A stretch of 48,840 bases of DNA from Burkholderiaceae bacterium (GTDB lineage Bacteria > Pseudomonadota > Gammaproteobacteria > Burkholderiales > Burkholderiaceae_C), in the NCBI GenBank assembly GCA_016790175.1, contig JAEUPI010000138.1, positions 1-48,840 of the forward strand, written 5' to 3'. Below, piece by piece: positions 9,238-19,008 of this stretch. The translations under genes and the position numbers were made by a program. Under the pieces are notes generated by a model. It was not told the DNA's origin. It saw only the letters and a list, made by a program, of their open reading frames with translations, and searched no databases. The first letter of the stretch is position 1, and each line of letters begins with the position of its first letter.

Positions 9238-9243
9238 ATTCTA
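9238..9243 (-). promoter_or_regulatory. Probable -10 of an rpmE2 promoter
   Basis: TAGAAT on the minus strand, 18 nt beyond the rho stop codon and about 65 nt before rpmE2. No convincing -35 is present. It suggests rpmE2 can be transcribed independently of rho. Confidence 0.4.
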
Positions 9244-9260
9244 GCCGATCGACACGCTGC

Positions 9261-10523
9261 CTACCCGCCCCGTCGCATCATGTCGAAGAAGTCGAGGTTG
9301 TTCTTGCTGGACTTCATCTTGTCAAGGATGAAATCCATGGCCTCGATCTCGTCCATCGGGTAGAGCAGTTTGCGCAGGATCCAGGTCTTCTGCAGGATCT
9401 CGGGTTTGAGCAGCAGCTCCTCACGCCGGGTGCCGCTCTTGTTGATCAGGATCGACGGGTAGACGCGCTTCTCGGCCATGCGGCGATCCAGGTGGATCTC
9501 GCAATTTCCGGTGCCCTTGAATTCCTCGTAGATCACCTCGTCCATCTTCGAGCCGGTGTCGATCAACGCCGTGCCGATGATGGTCAGCGAGCCGCCTTCC
9601 TCGATGTTGCGCGCCGCGCCGAAGAAGCGCTTGGGTCGCTGCAGTGCGTTGGCGTCGACGCCGCCGGTCAGCACCTTGCCGGAGGAGGGCAGCACGTTGT
9701 TGTAGGCGCGCGCGAGGCGGGTGATCGAGTCGAGCAGGATCACGACGTCCTTCCGCAATTCGACCAGACGCTTGGCACGTTCGATCACCATCTCGGCCAC
9801 CTGCACATGGCGCGCTGCGGGTTCATCGAAGGTGGAGCTGATCACTTCGCCGCGCACGGTGCGCACCATCTCGGTCACTTCTTCCGGCCGCTCGTCGACC
9901 AGCAGCACGATCAGGTGCACGTCGGGATGATTCGCCACCAGCGCGTGGGCCAACTGCTGCATCATCACCGTCTTGCCCGTCTTGGGCTGCGCGACCAGCA
10001 GCGCCCGTTGGCCTTTGCCGATCGGTGCGATCAGGTCGATGATGCGGCTCGTGATGTTCTCTTCGGTCTTGATGTCGCGTTCGAGCTTGAACGGCTCCTT
10101 GGGGAACAAGGGCGTCAGGTTCTCGAACATGATCTTGTGCTTGCTCTCCTCGGGCGTCAGGCCGTTGACCTTGTCGACCTTCACCAGCGCGAAGTAGCGT
10201 TCACCGTCCTTGGGCACCCGCACCTCGCCCTCGACCATGTCGCCGGTATGCAGGTTGAAGCGGCGGACCTGGCTCGGCGACAGGTAGATGTCGTCGGTGC
10301 TAGCCATGTAGCTGGTGTCGATCGAGCGCAGGAAGCCGAAGCCGTCGGGCAGGACCTCGAGCACGCCGTCGCCGAACACCTGCTCGCCGCCCTTGGCGCG
10401 CTTCTTCATGATCGCGAACATCAGCTCCTGCTTGCGCATGCGAGCGACGTTCTCGATCTCCAGCGCCTCGCCCATCTTGATGAGCTCCGAGACGTGAATC
10501 GCCTTCAGTTCCGACAGATGCAT
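9261..10523 (-). CDS. rho: Transcription termination factor Rho
   Basis: 420 residues, the hexameric RNA helicase that ends transcription. The N-terminal Rho domain begins [14 protein letters not shown]. The RNA-binding cold-shock fold includes DGFGFLRS and [13 protein letters not shown]. The ATPase carries [21 protein letters not shown] (Walker A), [18 protein letters not shown] (Walker B) and [15 protein letters not shown] with the Q/R loops. Length is normal. It is transcribed from its own promoter at the end of trxA with an mRNA leader of roughly 200 nt, a place where Rho autoregulation by attenuation is known in E. coli. Confidence 0.97.
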   Translation of the reverse strand: MHLSELKAIHVSELIKMGEALEIENVARMRKQELMFAIMKKRAKGGEQVFGDGVLEVLPDGFGFLRSIDTSYMASTDDIYLSPSQVRRFNLHTGDMVEGEVRVPKDGERYFALVKVDKVNGLTPEESKHKIMFENLTPLFPKEPFKLERDIKTEENITSRIIDLIAPIGKGQRALLVAQPKTGKTVMMQQLAHALVANHPDVHLIVLLVDERPEEVTEMVRTVRGEVISSTFDEPAARHVQVAEMVIERAKRLVELRKDVVILLDSITRLARAYNNVLPSSGKVLTGGVDANALQRPKRFFGAARNIEEGGSLTIIGTALIDTGSKMDEVIYEEFKGTGNCEIHLDRRMAEKRVYPSILINKSGTRREELLLKPEILQKTWILRKLLYPMDEIEAMDFILDKMKSSKNNLDFFDMMRRGG

Positions 10524-10739
10524 GGTGGGGTACGAACGTGGAAGGCTGCGCCCTTGCCAGCGGGCTGCAACCGTTGGTCCGGCCAGTGTCCGGGGTTCGC
10601 GGACCCGGCATCGGGTCGAGCACCGGTGCCGGTCAGGTCACTAGGGTAGGGGCCGGAGCCGCGCGCCGCTGAGGCGTGCGCGGTGGCATTTTCTTCAGCG
10701 AACCGGTTGCCTCCTGGGCCCCGATTCGCAATGGGACGG

Positions 10740-10770
10740 ATTATAGATGACCGTCGAGGAAGGCCGTCAA
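10740..10770 (-). promoter_or_regulatory. rho promoter overlapping the trxA stop codon
   Basis: On the minus strand TTGACG (10765-10770) and a perfect TATAAT (10740-10745) are separated by 19 bp. The -10 contains the last bases of trxA including its TAA stop (10741-10743). This would start an mRNA about 210 nt upstream of rho. Confidence 0.7.
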
Positions 10771-11070
10771 TTGCGATTTCGACATCGCTCCGACCTTGGT
10801 GGCGGCCAGCTGGCCATCCTTGAACAGCATCAGTGTCGGAATGCCGCGGATACCGAACTTGGCAGGCACGGCCTGGTTTTCGTCGACATTCATCTTCGCG
10901 ATCTGCAGTCGATCGCCATAGTCCTTGGCGGCCTCGTCGAGGATCGGTGCGATCATCTTGCAGGGACCGCACCATTCGGCCCAGTAGTCCACGAGCACCG
11001 GCTTGCCGGAATTGAGCACATCGTTGTCGAACGACGCGTCGGTCACATGTTTGATCAGATCGCTGCTCAT
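10741..11070 (-). CDS. trxA: Thioredoxin
   Basis: 109 residues with the redox site WCGPCK (Cys34, Cys37) and the cis-proline loop [11 protein letters not shown]. It reduces cytoplasmic disulfides using electrons from thioredoxin reductase. ATG 11070 gives the family length, and GAGGA sits 5-9 nt upstream; the longer in-frame start at 11142 would run back past the likely promoter. It lies upstream of rho, as in most proteobacteria, and is divergent from addB. Confidence 0.97.
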   Translation of the reverse strand: MSSDLIKHVTDASFDNDVLNSGKPVLVDYWAEWCGPCKMIAPILDEAAKDYGDRLQIAKMNVDENQAVPAKFGIRGIPTLMLFKDGQLAATKVGAMSKSQLTAFLDGHL

Positions 11071-11132
11071 CGAATGTCCTCGCACGGGCTCCCTGGCTTG
11101 CGCCGTCTGCCGCGCTGCACCAAGGCACAATG

Positions 11133-11138
11133 ATTCTG
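11133..11138 (-). promoter_or_regulatory. Probable extended -10 of trxA
   Basis: CAGAAT on the minus strand, preceded by TGT as in extended -10 promoters, about 60 nt before the trxA ATG. No good -35 is seen. Confidence 0.4.
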
Positions 11139-11184
11139 ACACAAAGCCCCCAATGGCGCCGGTTGCGGCATCGGCGCTCTACCT

Positions 11185-13812
11185 ATGCCCGTGATCGAGC
11201 GCGTGGCCCTGTTCGACACCGGCAACGGTGTTTGGGACCGGTTCGTGAGTCGGGTGACCGAGTGGGCTTCGACTCGCGGCGTGATGTTGCGCGATGCCAT
11301 CGTGCTGGTGCCGTCCGCCGCCGCGCTGACGCCGGCCCGCGCCGGTTTTGCTCGGCGCGGGGGCTGGCAACCTCGCATCGAAACCACGCGAACGCTCGCG
11401 GCATCGCTGGGGCCAGCCCTCGTTCCGCAAGCCCCTCAGCTGAGCTTCGACGCGGCCACCGACCGGCTGTCGGCCACGCAGATCCTGCGCGGACATGCGA
11501 TCGGTCGGTCTCTGGCGCGGAGCGATCCGCGGCGTCTTGAACATGTCGTCACGGCCGTGGTCGAGACCGCTCACGCGCTGGCGCGCGCGGCTCAGTGTCA
11601 TGCACCCGCGCGGCGCGACGTGTACTGGGCCGATGCGCGCTCTCGGTTGACGCCGACGACCGGCCCCGGCGCACAACAGCGCTGGTTGGCACGCATCGCA
11701 CTCGAATGGGCGGCGCTGGCGCCCGAGCCGGCAACAGACCGGCTGTTCTCGGTTCAACCGGCGGCATGGGTGTCGTTCCAGGCCGGTGGGGTCGATCCGC
11801 TGGTCGACGCACTTTTCGACGCCGCGACCGACGCGACGCGATGCCTCGTGGTGGACGCCGACGCCGACGCCGACGTCTGGCCGTCGGACCGCGTGGTACC
11901 CACGTTCGCCTGCTGCAACGACTTCGAGCACGAGGCGCAAGCGGCTGCCGCACAGGTGTTGTGGCACCTCGATCGCGACGAGTCGCCGGTGGCACTGGTC
12001 AGCCTGGACCGTCAGCTGGTACGTCGAGTCCGCGCATTGCTCGAACGACAGCACGTGCCGATCGCCGACGAGACCGGCTGGACGTTGTCGACCACCCGGG
12101 CGGCGGCATCGGTGATGGCGCTGTTGCGCAGCGCATCGGCCCATGCCCGAACCGACTCGCTGTTCGACTGGCTCAAGGGTGTGCCGGCATGGCCGGATCT
12201 GCCGCAGGCCGGCGAACGACTGGTGGAACTGGAGCGCATATGCAGGCGCAGGGCCATCGGGCGTGTCGAACAGCTCATCGCGCTCGATCTCGGGCCGGGT
12301 CTGAGCGACCTCGTCGATCGGATCCAGCGCGCGCTGGCCGGGCTGCGCGTGCCTCGTATGAGCACCGGCGAGTGGTTGGCGGCCCTGCGCCACGCCCTGC
12401 GCGCATGTGGCGGCTGGAACGTCTTGGTCAATGACGAGGCGGGCCAGGCGGTGCTGCGCGCGCTTCACCTGGAGATCGATGAGGATCGTGTGCCCGCAGG
12501 GAGCGGCCCGGACGCCTCGGTGGTGCTTGGCCTCGAAGGCTTCGTCGCCTGGGTGGATGCGGCGCTGGCTGCGGCCTACTACACGCCGGCCGCGCCCGCG
12601 GCCGAGGCGGTGCGGGTGGTGATCACACCGTTGGGGCGCGTGATGTGCCGGCCCTTTGCGGCCGTTGTCTGCCCTGGAGCCGACGACCGTCACCTCGGCG
12701 CTCCGCCGTCGGCACAGACGCTTCTGTCGGACGCCGATCAGGTCGCGCTCGGTCTCGGGGGCCGTGCCGCACAGCTGCGCCGCGATGGGCTTGCGTTCGC
12801 GCACGCGCTCGCCTTGCCTCGCGTGACGCTGTTGCGTCGTCAGATCGACGCCAGCGGCGAACCCCTGGCCGAGAGCGCGCTGCTTCAGCGTCTGGTGCTG
12901 GACCTGGCGCAACAGGGGCGCGCCCCGTCCGCGTGGACGGACCCGCGCACGGTGCGGCGCATGCCGGTCCACCCGCTGGCTCGACCGTTGCCCAGTGCTC
13001 CGAACGCGTTGCCGACCCACGTGTCGGCCAGCGCCGTCGAGGCCTTGCGCGATTGCCCTTACCGCTTCTTCGCACGCCATGTGCTCGGCCTGCGCGAGGA
13101 CGACGAACTCGACACCGAACTGGAGAAGCGCGACTACGGCGTGTGGCTGCATCACGTGCTGCTGGACTTTCATCGGCGGCGCGACGCCTCTGCCGGCCCG
13201 GGCGCGGACCTCCATCTGCTCGAGCACGTGGCGCAACAGCAGCAGATGGCACTCGGTATCGGCGATGACGAGTTCCTGCCTTTCGCCGCCAGCTTTGCCC
13301 GTATGGCACCCGCGTATCTCGCGTGGCTGCATGCGCGTGACCTTGAAGGCATCCGCTGGCTGGACGGCGAACGCGAGATCCGTCTGCAGCCGGCGCCGCT
13401 CGGCGGCGTCGAACTGCACGGGGTGATCGATCGCATCGACCGCATCGCGCCCGGCGGAGCGCTCGAGCTGATCGACTACAAGACCTCGGCGATCCAGCGT
13501 CTCAAGGACAAGGTGAAGCAACCGCTCGAGGACACGCAGCTGGCGTTCTATGCTGCGCTGCTTGCGCCGGAAGTCCAGGAACCGCTGCGTGCCTGCTACC
13601 TTCCGCTCGATCAGGCCGACGGCATCAAGCCCGTTGTGCACGAGCAGGTGCTGCACAGCGCCGAAGTGCTGGTGCGAGAGCTGGCGGGCGAGTTCGGGCG
13701 CCTGCGCGCGGGTGCGCCGATGCCGGCGCTGGGCGAAGGCGAGGTCTGCGAAACCTGCGAAGCGCGGGGCCTGTGCCGGCGCGACCATTGGCCAGACGGA
13801 GCCGGCGCATGA
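11185..13812 (+). CDS. addB: AddB-like PD-(D/E)XK nuclease subunit of DNA repair complex
   Basis: 875 residues. The N-terminal two-thirds is a degenerate helicase-like region (VPSAAALTPARAGF near residue 43 stands in for a Walker A). The C-terminal third is a RecB-type nuclease, with ELIDYKTS at about 761-768 giving catalytic Asp764 and Lys766. Four cysteines match the AddB iron-sulfur pattern: Cys624 in RDCPYRFF, then Cys855, Cys858 and Cys864 (C-x2-C-x5-C). With AddA it processes double-strand ends for RecA loading. It is divergent from trxA and followed by addA after 58 nt. A (GACGCC)3 repeat at 11854-11871 encodes DADADAD. Family identity is firm; the symbol rests on the Fe-S cysteines and the partner gene. 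Confidence 0.85.
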   Translation: MPVIERVALFDTGNGVWDRFVSRVTEWASTRGVMLRDAIVLVPSAAALTPARAGFARRGGWQPRIETTRTLAASLGPALVPQAPQLSFDAATDRLSATQILRGHAIGRSLARSDPRRLEHVVTAVVETAHALARAAQCHAPARRDVYWADARSRLTPTTGPGAQQRWLARIALEWAALAPEPATDRLFSVQPAAWVSFQAGGVDPLVDALFDAATDATRCLVVDADADADVWPSDRVVPTFACCNDFEHEAQAAAAQVLWHLDRDESPVALVSLDRQLVRRVRALLERQHVPIADETGWTLSTTRAAASVMALLRSASAHARTDSLFDWLKGVPAWPDLPQAGERLVELERICRRRAIGRVEQLIALDLGPGLSDLVDRIQRALAGLRVPRMSTGEWLAALRHALRACGGWNVLVNDEAGQAVLRALHLEIDEDRVPAGSGPDASVVLGLEGFVAWVDAALAAAYYTPAAPAAEAVRVVITPLGRVMCRPFAAVVCPGADDRHLGAPPSAQTLLSDADQVALGLGGRAAQLRRDGLAFAHALALPRVTLLRRQIDASGEPLAESALLQRLVLDLAQQGRAPSAWTDPRTVRRMPVHPLARPLPSAPNALPTHVSASAVEALRDCPYRFFARHVLGLREDDELDTELEKRDYGVWLHHVLLDFHRRRDASAGPGADLHLLEHVAQQQQMALGIGDDEFLPFAASFARMAPAYLAWLHARDLEGIRWLDGEREIRLQPAPLGGVELHGVIDRIDRIAPGGALELIDYKTSAIQRLKDKVKQPLEDTQLAFYAALLAPEVQEPLRACYLPLDQADGIKPVVHEQVLHSAEVLVRELAGEFGRLRAGAPMPALGEGEVCETCEARGLCRRDHWPDGAGA

Positions 13813-13870
13813 GCGAGCCGGGACGCTCTCAGGCGCGAACCCCGCAGCGCGCGCCGCTGAGGGTAGTCCA

Positions 13871-16800
13871 GTGAGTCATCAACCGGCCTTTCGCGCCGAC
13901 GGGCAGCGCGTGTCGCGGTCCGCGTTCTATGCGATGGCCTGCGATCCCGGCCGCAGCGTCGTCGTCGAGGCCTGCGCCGGCGCAGGCAAGACCTGGATGC
14001 TGGTCTCGCGCATCGTGCGAGCCCTTCTGGACGGTGCGCTGCCGCATGAAATCCTGGCCATCACGTTCACGCGCAAGGCGGCCGCCGAGATGCGTGAGCG
14101 ACTCGACGCCTGGCTGCGTGCGTTTGCCGCGCCGACGGCGAGCGCTGAGCAGCGGATGGACGAGCTGGTCCAGCGAGGCGTGCCGCCCGACGTCGCGCCG
14201 GCCTGGGCCGACGCGCTCGCCGGATTGCAGCGCCGCGTGCTGGACAGTGGACGAGCCGTGGAAGTACGCACCTTCCACGCCTGGTTCGCCCAGCTGTTGC
14301 GCGCTGCGCCGTTCGAATTGCTCGACGAGCTCGGCCTCGACCCGGAGGCCGAACTGCTTCAGGACATCGAGGACCATCGAGCCGAACTGATGCGGCGGTT
14401 TCACGCCGCGTTGCTGCAGGATGGAGCACGACGGTCGGACTACGAGGCCTTGATTGCCCAGCGCGGCCGCAGCCAGGCGACCAAGTGGTTCGAGCAGGTG
14501 CTGTCGCGTCGCATCGAGATGGAACTCGCAGACCGCGCCGGCACCCTCGAAGGCAGTGTTGCAGCCGTCGTGGTCGAAGGCGCCGCGGCGCCGCGCGAAA
14601 TCGTGGCGTCCCCAGATTGGATGGCCGAGCTCGGAGCACTGGCCGAGGCCCTGCGCAGGAGCGGTGCCCGGGCCGCCCGGCAAGGCGATCTGCTGGCCCA
14701 GGCCATCGGCATCGCGGAGGTCGGCGAGCTCTATTCCGCAGTGCGGGACGCCTTGTTCACCAAGCAGGACGAGCCGCGCAAGCTCGGTGACGTCGCCGGT
14801 CTGGCTGACCTACAGCGGCGATTGCAGGACATAGCCGTCCGGCAACACCGGCACGAATGTCGCCTCGAGCACCTGCGCATGGTGCGCGTCGCACGTGTGC
14901 TGCTCACCGAGTATGCCGATTTCAAGCGCGCGCACGGCCTGCTCGACATGAACGATCTCGAGCTCGGTGCGCTGCACCTGCTGCGCGACGCGACCCTGAC
15001 CGGCTGGGTGCAAGAGCGCCTCGACATGCGTGTTCGACACGTGTTGATCGATGAATTCCAGGACACCAGCCCCCTGCAGTGGCACGCACTGCATGCCTGG
15101 TTGTCGGCCTATGCCGGTGCCGGTGGCGGTACCAGCGGCCGGCGGCCGCCGTCGGTGTTCGTGGTGGGAGACCCGAAACAGAGCATCTACCGGTTCCGCC
15201 GGGCGGAGCCGCGAGTTTTCGCCGCGATGCGCGAGTTCGTGGTCGAGGCGCTCGACGGTTCCGTCCTCGAGTGCGATCACACACGCCGGAACGCCGGCCC
15301 CGTGATCGAGGCGATCAACGCGGTGTTCGAGCCGGCGCAGCAGACAGGGCTGTTCGAGGGATTCCGGGTTCACACCACCGAGGCGGCAGCAGACCCGGCT
15401 CCCGGGCTGCGCACGCTGCCGCGTGTCGCACGACCGCTCAGGAAGGACAGTCCGGCTACGGACGTCGAACCGCGCTGGCGCGACAGCCTCACCGAGCCGC
15501 GTCGGGAGCCGGAGGCCGCGCGCCGCGAAGCCGAGGCGCAGGCGGTGGCCGACGAGATCGCGCGGCAGCTGTCGGCGGGCAGCGCGCCACGAGAGATCAT
15601 GGTGCTGGCACGAAAGCGCGCGCCTTTGCGTTCCCTGGCGCAGGCCTTGCTCCACCGGCATGTGCCGTTCGTGGCGGTGGACGATGCCACGCTGGTCGAG
15701 GCGCCCGAGGCGCAGGACCTTCTGGCCGTGCTCGACGCGCTGGTCTCGCCGCAGCATCGCCTGTCGCTCGCGCGTGCATTGCGCAGCCCGTTGTTCGGCG
15801 TGTCGGATGCCGATCTGCTGGCGCTGGCACGCCGCGCCGAGCCCTCCGGCGACTGGTGGGCAGCGCTGATGGCATGGGACGGGGCGAGCGATCCCTTGGC
15901 TCGCGCACGTCGTTGGTTGGCGTTGTGGCAACACGACGCGAAGCGCCTGCCGCCGCACGACCTGCTCGACCGCATCGTGTCGCAGGGTGTATTGCGCGAA
16001 CGCCTGGCGTCGTGCGTGCCGGCGGCGCGACGGACGATCGCGCTGGCCATGGTGGATGCGGTGCTGGTCCAGGCGCTCGCGCTCGATGGTGGCCGATACG
16101 CCACCCCCTACGGTTTCGTGCGCGCATTGCGCCGGCGCACGATCAACGTACCGGCACCAGACCTCGGCGGTGCTGTGCGTCTGCTCACGATGCACGGCGC
16201 CAAGGGTCTCGAGGCCGACGTCGTGTTCGTGATGGATGCCGACCCCGAGCGAACCCAGACCGACACCGCCACACTGCTCGTGGACTGGCCCGTGGGCAAC
16301 AGTGCGCCGCGTCGATGTGCCTTCGTCTATAGCGAGGGACAGGTGCCGTCCGATCTGGCCGACCTGATGGCCGACGAACAGCGCGCACGGGACCGCGAGG
16401 AGCTCAATGGGCTCTATGTGGCGATGACGCGTGCTCGCCGCGCACTGGTCTTCAGCGCCACCGAGCCGCACCGGCCAGGCGAGCGCGAGAGTTGGTGGCA
16501 ACGCGTGGTGCCGTGCGCAGCGGTGCCTGTACCGCCCGACGACGCTCCGGCTCGGCCAGTCCTCGAACCGGAGCCCCAGGTCCTCGCACTTCCGCGCTGG
16601 GGCGGCGCGCCAGCCGAGCCGGTCATGCCGCCCGGGGCGGGCGAAGACACTGCGGCCGCCCGCCTCGGGCGAGCGGTGCACCGCGTGCTGGAGTGGTATT
16701 CCGGTACAGGTGGTGATCTGCCGGCTCTTGCCGCAGGCACGGTCGCCGAGTTCGGCGCCCCGGCCGACGAGGTGGCCCGACTGGCCGGACGTATCGTGCA

Positions 16801-17095
16801 CAGCGCGCAGGGCGCCGCCTTCTTCGATCGCGCCGCGCTGTGCTGGGCCGGCAACGAAGTGCCGGTGGCACTCGACGGTGAGGTGTTGCGGATCGACCGC
16901 CTGGTATGCCTCGGACCGCCGGAGGCGCCTTGCTGGTGGGTGCTGGACTACAAGCTCCAGGGCCAGGCGGCCGCCGACCCCAACGTGCGAGAGCAACTGC
17001 AACGCTATTGCCGCGCGGTGGCACCACTGGCTGCCGGCGCGCCCGTCCGCGCCGCCGTGATCACGGGCAACGGCGATCTTCAGGTCGTGATCTGA
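13871..17095 (+). CDS. addA: AddA-like UvrD-family helicase/nuclease
   Basis: 1074 residues from the GTG at 13871. Superfamily 1A helicase motifs: Walker A EACAGAGKTWML (Lys40), motif Ia ITFTRKAAAEMRER, motif II LIDEFQDTSP (Asp394, Glu395), motif III VVGDPKQSIYRFRRAE, motif V LLTMHGAKGLEADVVFV, motif VI VAMTRARRALV. The C-terminal RecB-like nuclease has RLGRAVHRVLEWY and VLDYKLQ (Asp1026, Lys1028). It unwinds and cuts duplex ends with AddB. The start is uncertain: the frame is open further upstream without a better start, while the conserved Q-motif region (AFRADGQRVS) begins just after this GTG, which has GAGGG upstream. Confidence 0.88.
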   Translation: MSHQPAFRADGQRVSRSAFYAMACDPGRSVVVEACAGAGKTWMLVSRIVRALLDGALPHEILAITFTRKAAAEMRERLDAWLRAFAAPTASAEQRMDELVQRGVPPDVAPAWADALAGLQRRVLDSGRAVEVRTFHAWFAQLLRAAPFELLDELGLDPEAELLQDIEDHRAELMRRFHAALLQDGARRSDYEALIAQRGRSQATKWFEQVLSRRIEMELADRAGTLEGSVAAVVVEGAAAPREIVASPDWMAELGALAEALRRSGARAARQGDLLAQAIGIAEVGELYSAVRDALFTKQDEPRKLGDVAGLADLQRRLQDIAVRQHRHECRLEHLRMVRVARVLLTEYADFKRAHGLLDMNDLELGALHLLRDATLTGWVQERLDMRVRHVLIDEFQDTSPLQWHALHAWLSAYAGAGGGTSGRRPPSVFVVGDPKQSIYRFRRAEPRVFAAMREFVVEALDGSVLECDHTRRNAGPVIEAINAVFEPAQQTGLFEGFRVHTTEAAADPAPGLRTLPRVARPLRKDSPATDVEPRWRDSLTEPRREPEAARREAEAQAVADEIARQLSAGSAPREIMVLARKRAPLRSLAQALLHRHVPFVAVDDATLVEAPEAQDLLAVLDALVSPQHRLSLARALRSPLFGVSDADLLALARRAEPSGDWWAALMAWDGASDPLARARRWLALWQHDAKRLPPHDLLDRIVSQGVLRERLASCVPAARRTIALAMVDAVLVQALALDGGRYATPYGFVRALRRRTINVPAPDLGGAVRLLTMHGAKGLEADVVFVMDADPERTQTDTATLLVDWPVGNSAPRRCAFVYSEGQVPSDLADLMADEQRARDREELNGLYVAMTRARRALVFSATEPHRPGERESWWQRVVPCAAVPVPPDDAPARPVLEPEPQVLALPRWGGAPAEPVMPPGAGEDTAAARLGRAVHRVLEWYSGTGGDLPALAAGTVAEFGAPADEVARLAGRIVHSAQGAAFFDRAALCWAGNEVPVALDGEVLRIDRLVCLGPPEAPCWWVLDYKLQGQAAADPNVREQLQRYCRAVAPLAAGAPVRAAVITGNGDLQVVI

Positions 17096-17202
17096 GCCGC
17101 CAACGCCCGCTTGTTCGGCGTTTCGGGTCTTCCGCACTTCGCTCCAATCGGTTCGTGACCGCCTGCGCGCCAGGCGCGGCGGCCCATGCGAACCCTCGAT
17201 CC

Positions 17203-19008
17203 ATGCAATCGGCGGACCCTCATCGCGAAGACCGATCCGGTGCCGGCGCGGCGCCGGTGTTTGGTCGTTTTCAGCTGCTGCGCCTGGTCGGCAAGAGCGG
17301 TCGGACGCTGGTCTGGTTCGCCATGGATTCGCGCGGCGATGTGGAATGCATGCTTGTCATGCCGCGCGCCCAGGCGGCGAGCCGCGTCGAACTCGAGCAT
17401 CAGCTGCATGCCGCGCGGCGTGCGATGCGCGTATCACATCCGGGGCTTGCTGTCCCGCTGGAGGTAGGTGAGCAGGACCGATGGCCCTATGCCGTCTATG
17501 CGCGCGGCGAAGCCGTCACCCTGGCCGAGCGCGCAGGCACCAAAGGGCTGACGGCGCAGGAGTCCGCGCTGGCATGCATGCAGGTGCTCGATGCGCTGGC
17601 CTTTGCGCACGAAGCAGGACTCGCACATCGCGACATCCAGTCCTCGATGGTTCTGCTGGACGAGCGCCACGGCGCGCGCCTGATCGGGCTGGAGCTGGCG
17701 CATGTGGCTGCCGAGCGGGCCACGGCCTATGGTGACCAGGCCTTGGGCGCGGCCGCACTGCAGGCGCTGCGCCACGAGGCCGAGCGCGACGTGCTCGGCG
17801 TCGGCCTGCTGTTGCACTACGCGCTGACCGGGCAGTACCCGCTCGATCGAACCGATCTGTCGGCTGTCATCGACACGATGCCTCCGGCCGGCCGCGAGAT
17901 CGTTCGGCTGCCATGGAACAGCGGTCGCACCATCCCCGAGCCGTTGCGGGTGATCGCCAACCGCGCGACCGACCGCCAGCCCCGTCAGCGATACCACAGT
18001 GCGCGCACGCTGGCGCGGGCGCTGGAGGGCTGGTTCCATGCCGATGCGAGCACAGACAGCGGCCCGATCGCACTGCTCCTCGATCGCATGCGGCGAAACG
18101 GTCCGTTGCCGTCGCTGCCCGGTGCCTCGCGCCGCGCGGCGCGTCTGGCCTTGATGGAGCGGGAACGAACCAGCGAGCTCGCCGAAACCGTGCTGCAGGA
18201 TCCTGCCCTCGCGTTCGAGCTGCTGCGCATGATCAACACGGCGCAGACGCGCGGTGCCATGGGTGCGGGCAGCGGCCCGGTGATCACCGTGCGGCGCGCC
18301 ATCGCGCTGCTCGGCCTGGAGGGCGTGCGCCGGGCGGCGCTGTCGCTGCGCGACTGGCCGGGCCCGCTTGACGAAGCGCAGGCTCAGCAGATGCAGCAGG
18401 CCATCGCGCGAGCGCAGCGGGCGGGTCGCATCGCGCAGCTGTTGCGCCCGCCGGGGTACGACGCCGAGGTTGTGCATTTGGTGGCGCTGCTTCAGAACCT
18501 CGGCCGACTCGTGGCCCGCTATCACTTTCCGGACGAGACCGCGCAGGTCTGGCGCCTGATGCAGCAGCACCCGTCCGACGAAGCGGGACAGCCGGACGAG
18601 CCCGGCATGACCGAGGACACGGCCGCGTTCGCCGTCTTCGGCGTGGACATCGAACAGATGGGCACGGCAGTGGCGAGACACTGGGGACTCGACGACAGCG
18701 TGCTGCACATGATCCATCGTTGTTCGCCGTCGGCGCCGGTGCGTGCGCCGGAGACCGACGACGACCAGCTGCGCGTGACCGCCAGCTGCGCCAACGAAGT
18801 CGTCGACGCGATCACGCTGGCGCAGGGGCAGGGCGTGCAGGCGTTGCAGCGCGTGGCCCATCGTTATGCGCGTGCGCTCGGACTCACGCTGCGCGACCTG
18901 CAACAGGTCGCGCAAGGGCAGGCACCGCAGATCTCCGATGACGAAGCGGCGGGGCGCAACGACGCCTCGGACACCGGCGACGCCGACAGCGCGCGGCGCG
19001 TCGCATGA
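17203..19008 (+). CDS. Pseudokinase-HDOD domain protein
   Basis: 601 residues. Residues about 20-275 fold-match a Hanks-type Ser/Thr kinase but lack key residues. The ATP-binding Lys strand reads VECMLVMPR (47-55) with no Lys; the catalytic loop is HRDIQSSM (142-149), where Lys becomes Gln146 and the Mg-binding Asn becomes Met149; DFG becomes Gly-Leu-Glu (162-164). Residues about 300-500 form an HDOD domain whose HD pair reads QN in ALLQNLGRLVA, so no phosphohydrolase activity is expected. The last 4 nt overlap the next gene, which has the same architecture with an intact kinase. I infer a regulatory partner or substrate of that kinase. ATG 17203 has a weak ribosome site; GTG 17155 is an alternative. 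Confidence 0.8.
   Translation: MQSADPHREDRSGAGAAPVFGRFQLLRLVGKSGRTLVWFAMDSRGDVECMLVMPRAQAASRVELEHQLHAARRAMRVSHPGLAVPLEVGEQDRWPYAVYARGEAVTLAERAGTKGLTAQESALACMQVLDALAFAHEAGLAHRDIQSSMVLLDERHGARLIGLELAHVAAERATAYGDQALGAAALQALRHEAERDVLGVGLLLHYALTGQYPLDRTDLSAVIDTMPPAGREIVRLPWNSGRTIPEPLRVIANRATDRQPRQRYHSARTLARALEGWFHADASTDSGPIALLLDRMRRNGPLPSLPGASRRAARLALMERERTSELAETVLQDPALAFELLRMINTAQTRGAMGAGSGPVITVRRAIALLGLEGVRRAALSLRDWPGPLDEAQAQQMQQAIARAQRAGRIAQLLRPPGYDAEVVHLVALLQNLGRLVARYHFPDETAQVWRLMQQHPSDEAGQPDEPGMTEDTAAFAVFGVDIEQMGTAVARHWGLDDSVLHMIHRCSPSAPVRAPETDDDQLRVTASCANEVVDAITLAQGQGVQALQRVAHRYARALGLTLRDLQQVAQGQAPQISDDEAAGRNDASDTGDADSARRVA

Noticed and set aside
11179-13788. An 869-codon open frame on the minus strand lying antisense to addB
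   Set aside because: It exactly shadows addB. Its predicted protein is a low-information Arg/Gln/His mixture with no domain, as expected for antisense frames in high-GC DNA, while the plus strand encodes a recognisable Fe-S nuclease.
14810-17137. A 775-codon minus-strand open frame antisense to addA
   Set aside because: Same reason: Arg/His/Gln-rich composition, no motif, and complete overlap with clear helicase motifs on the plus strand.
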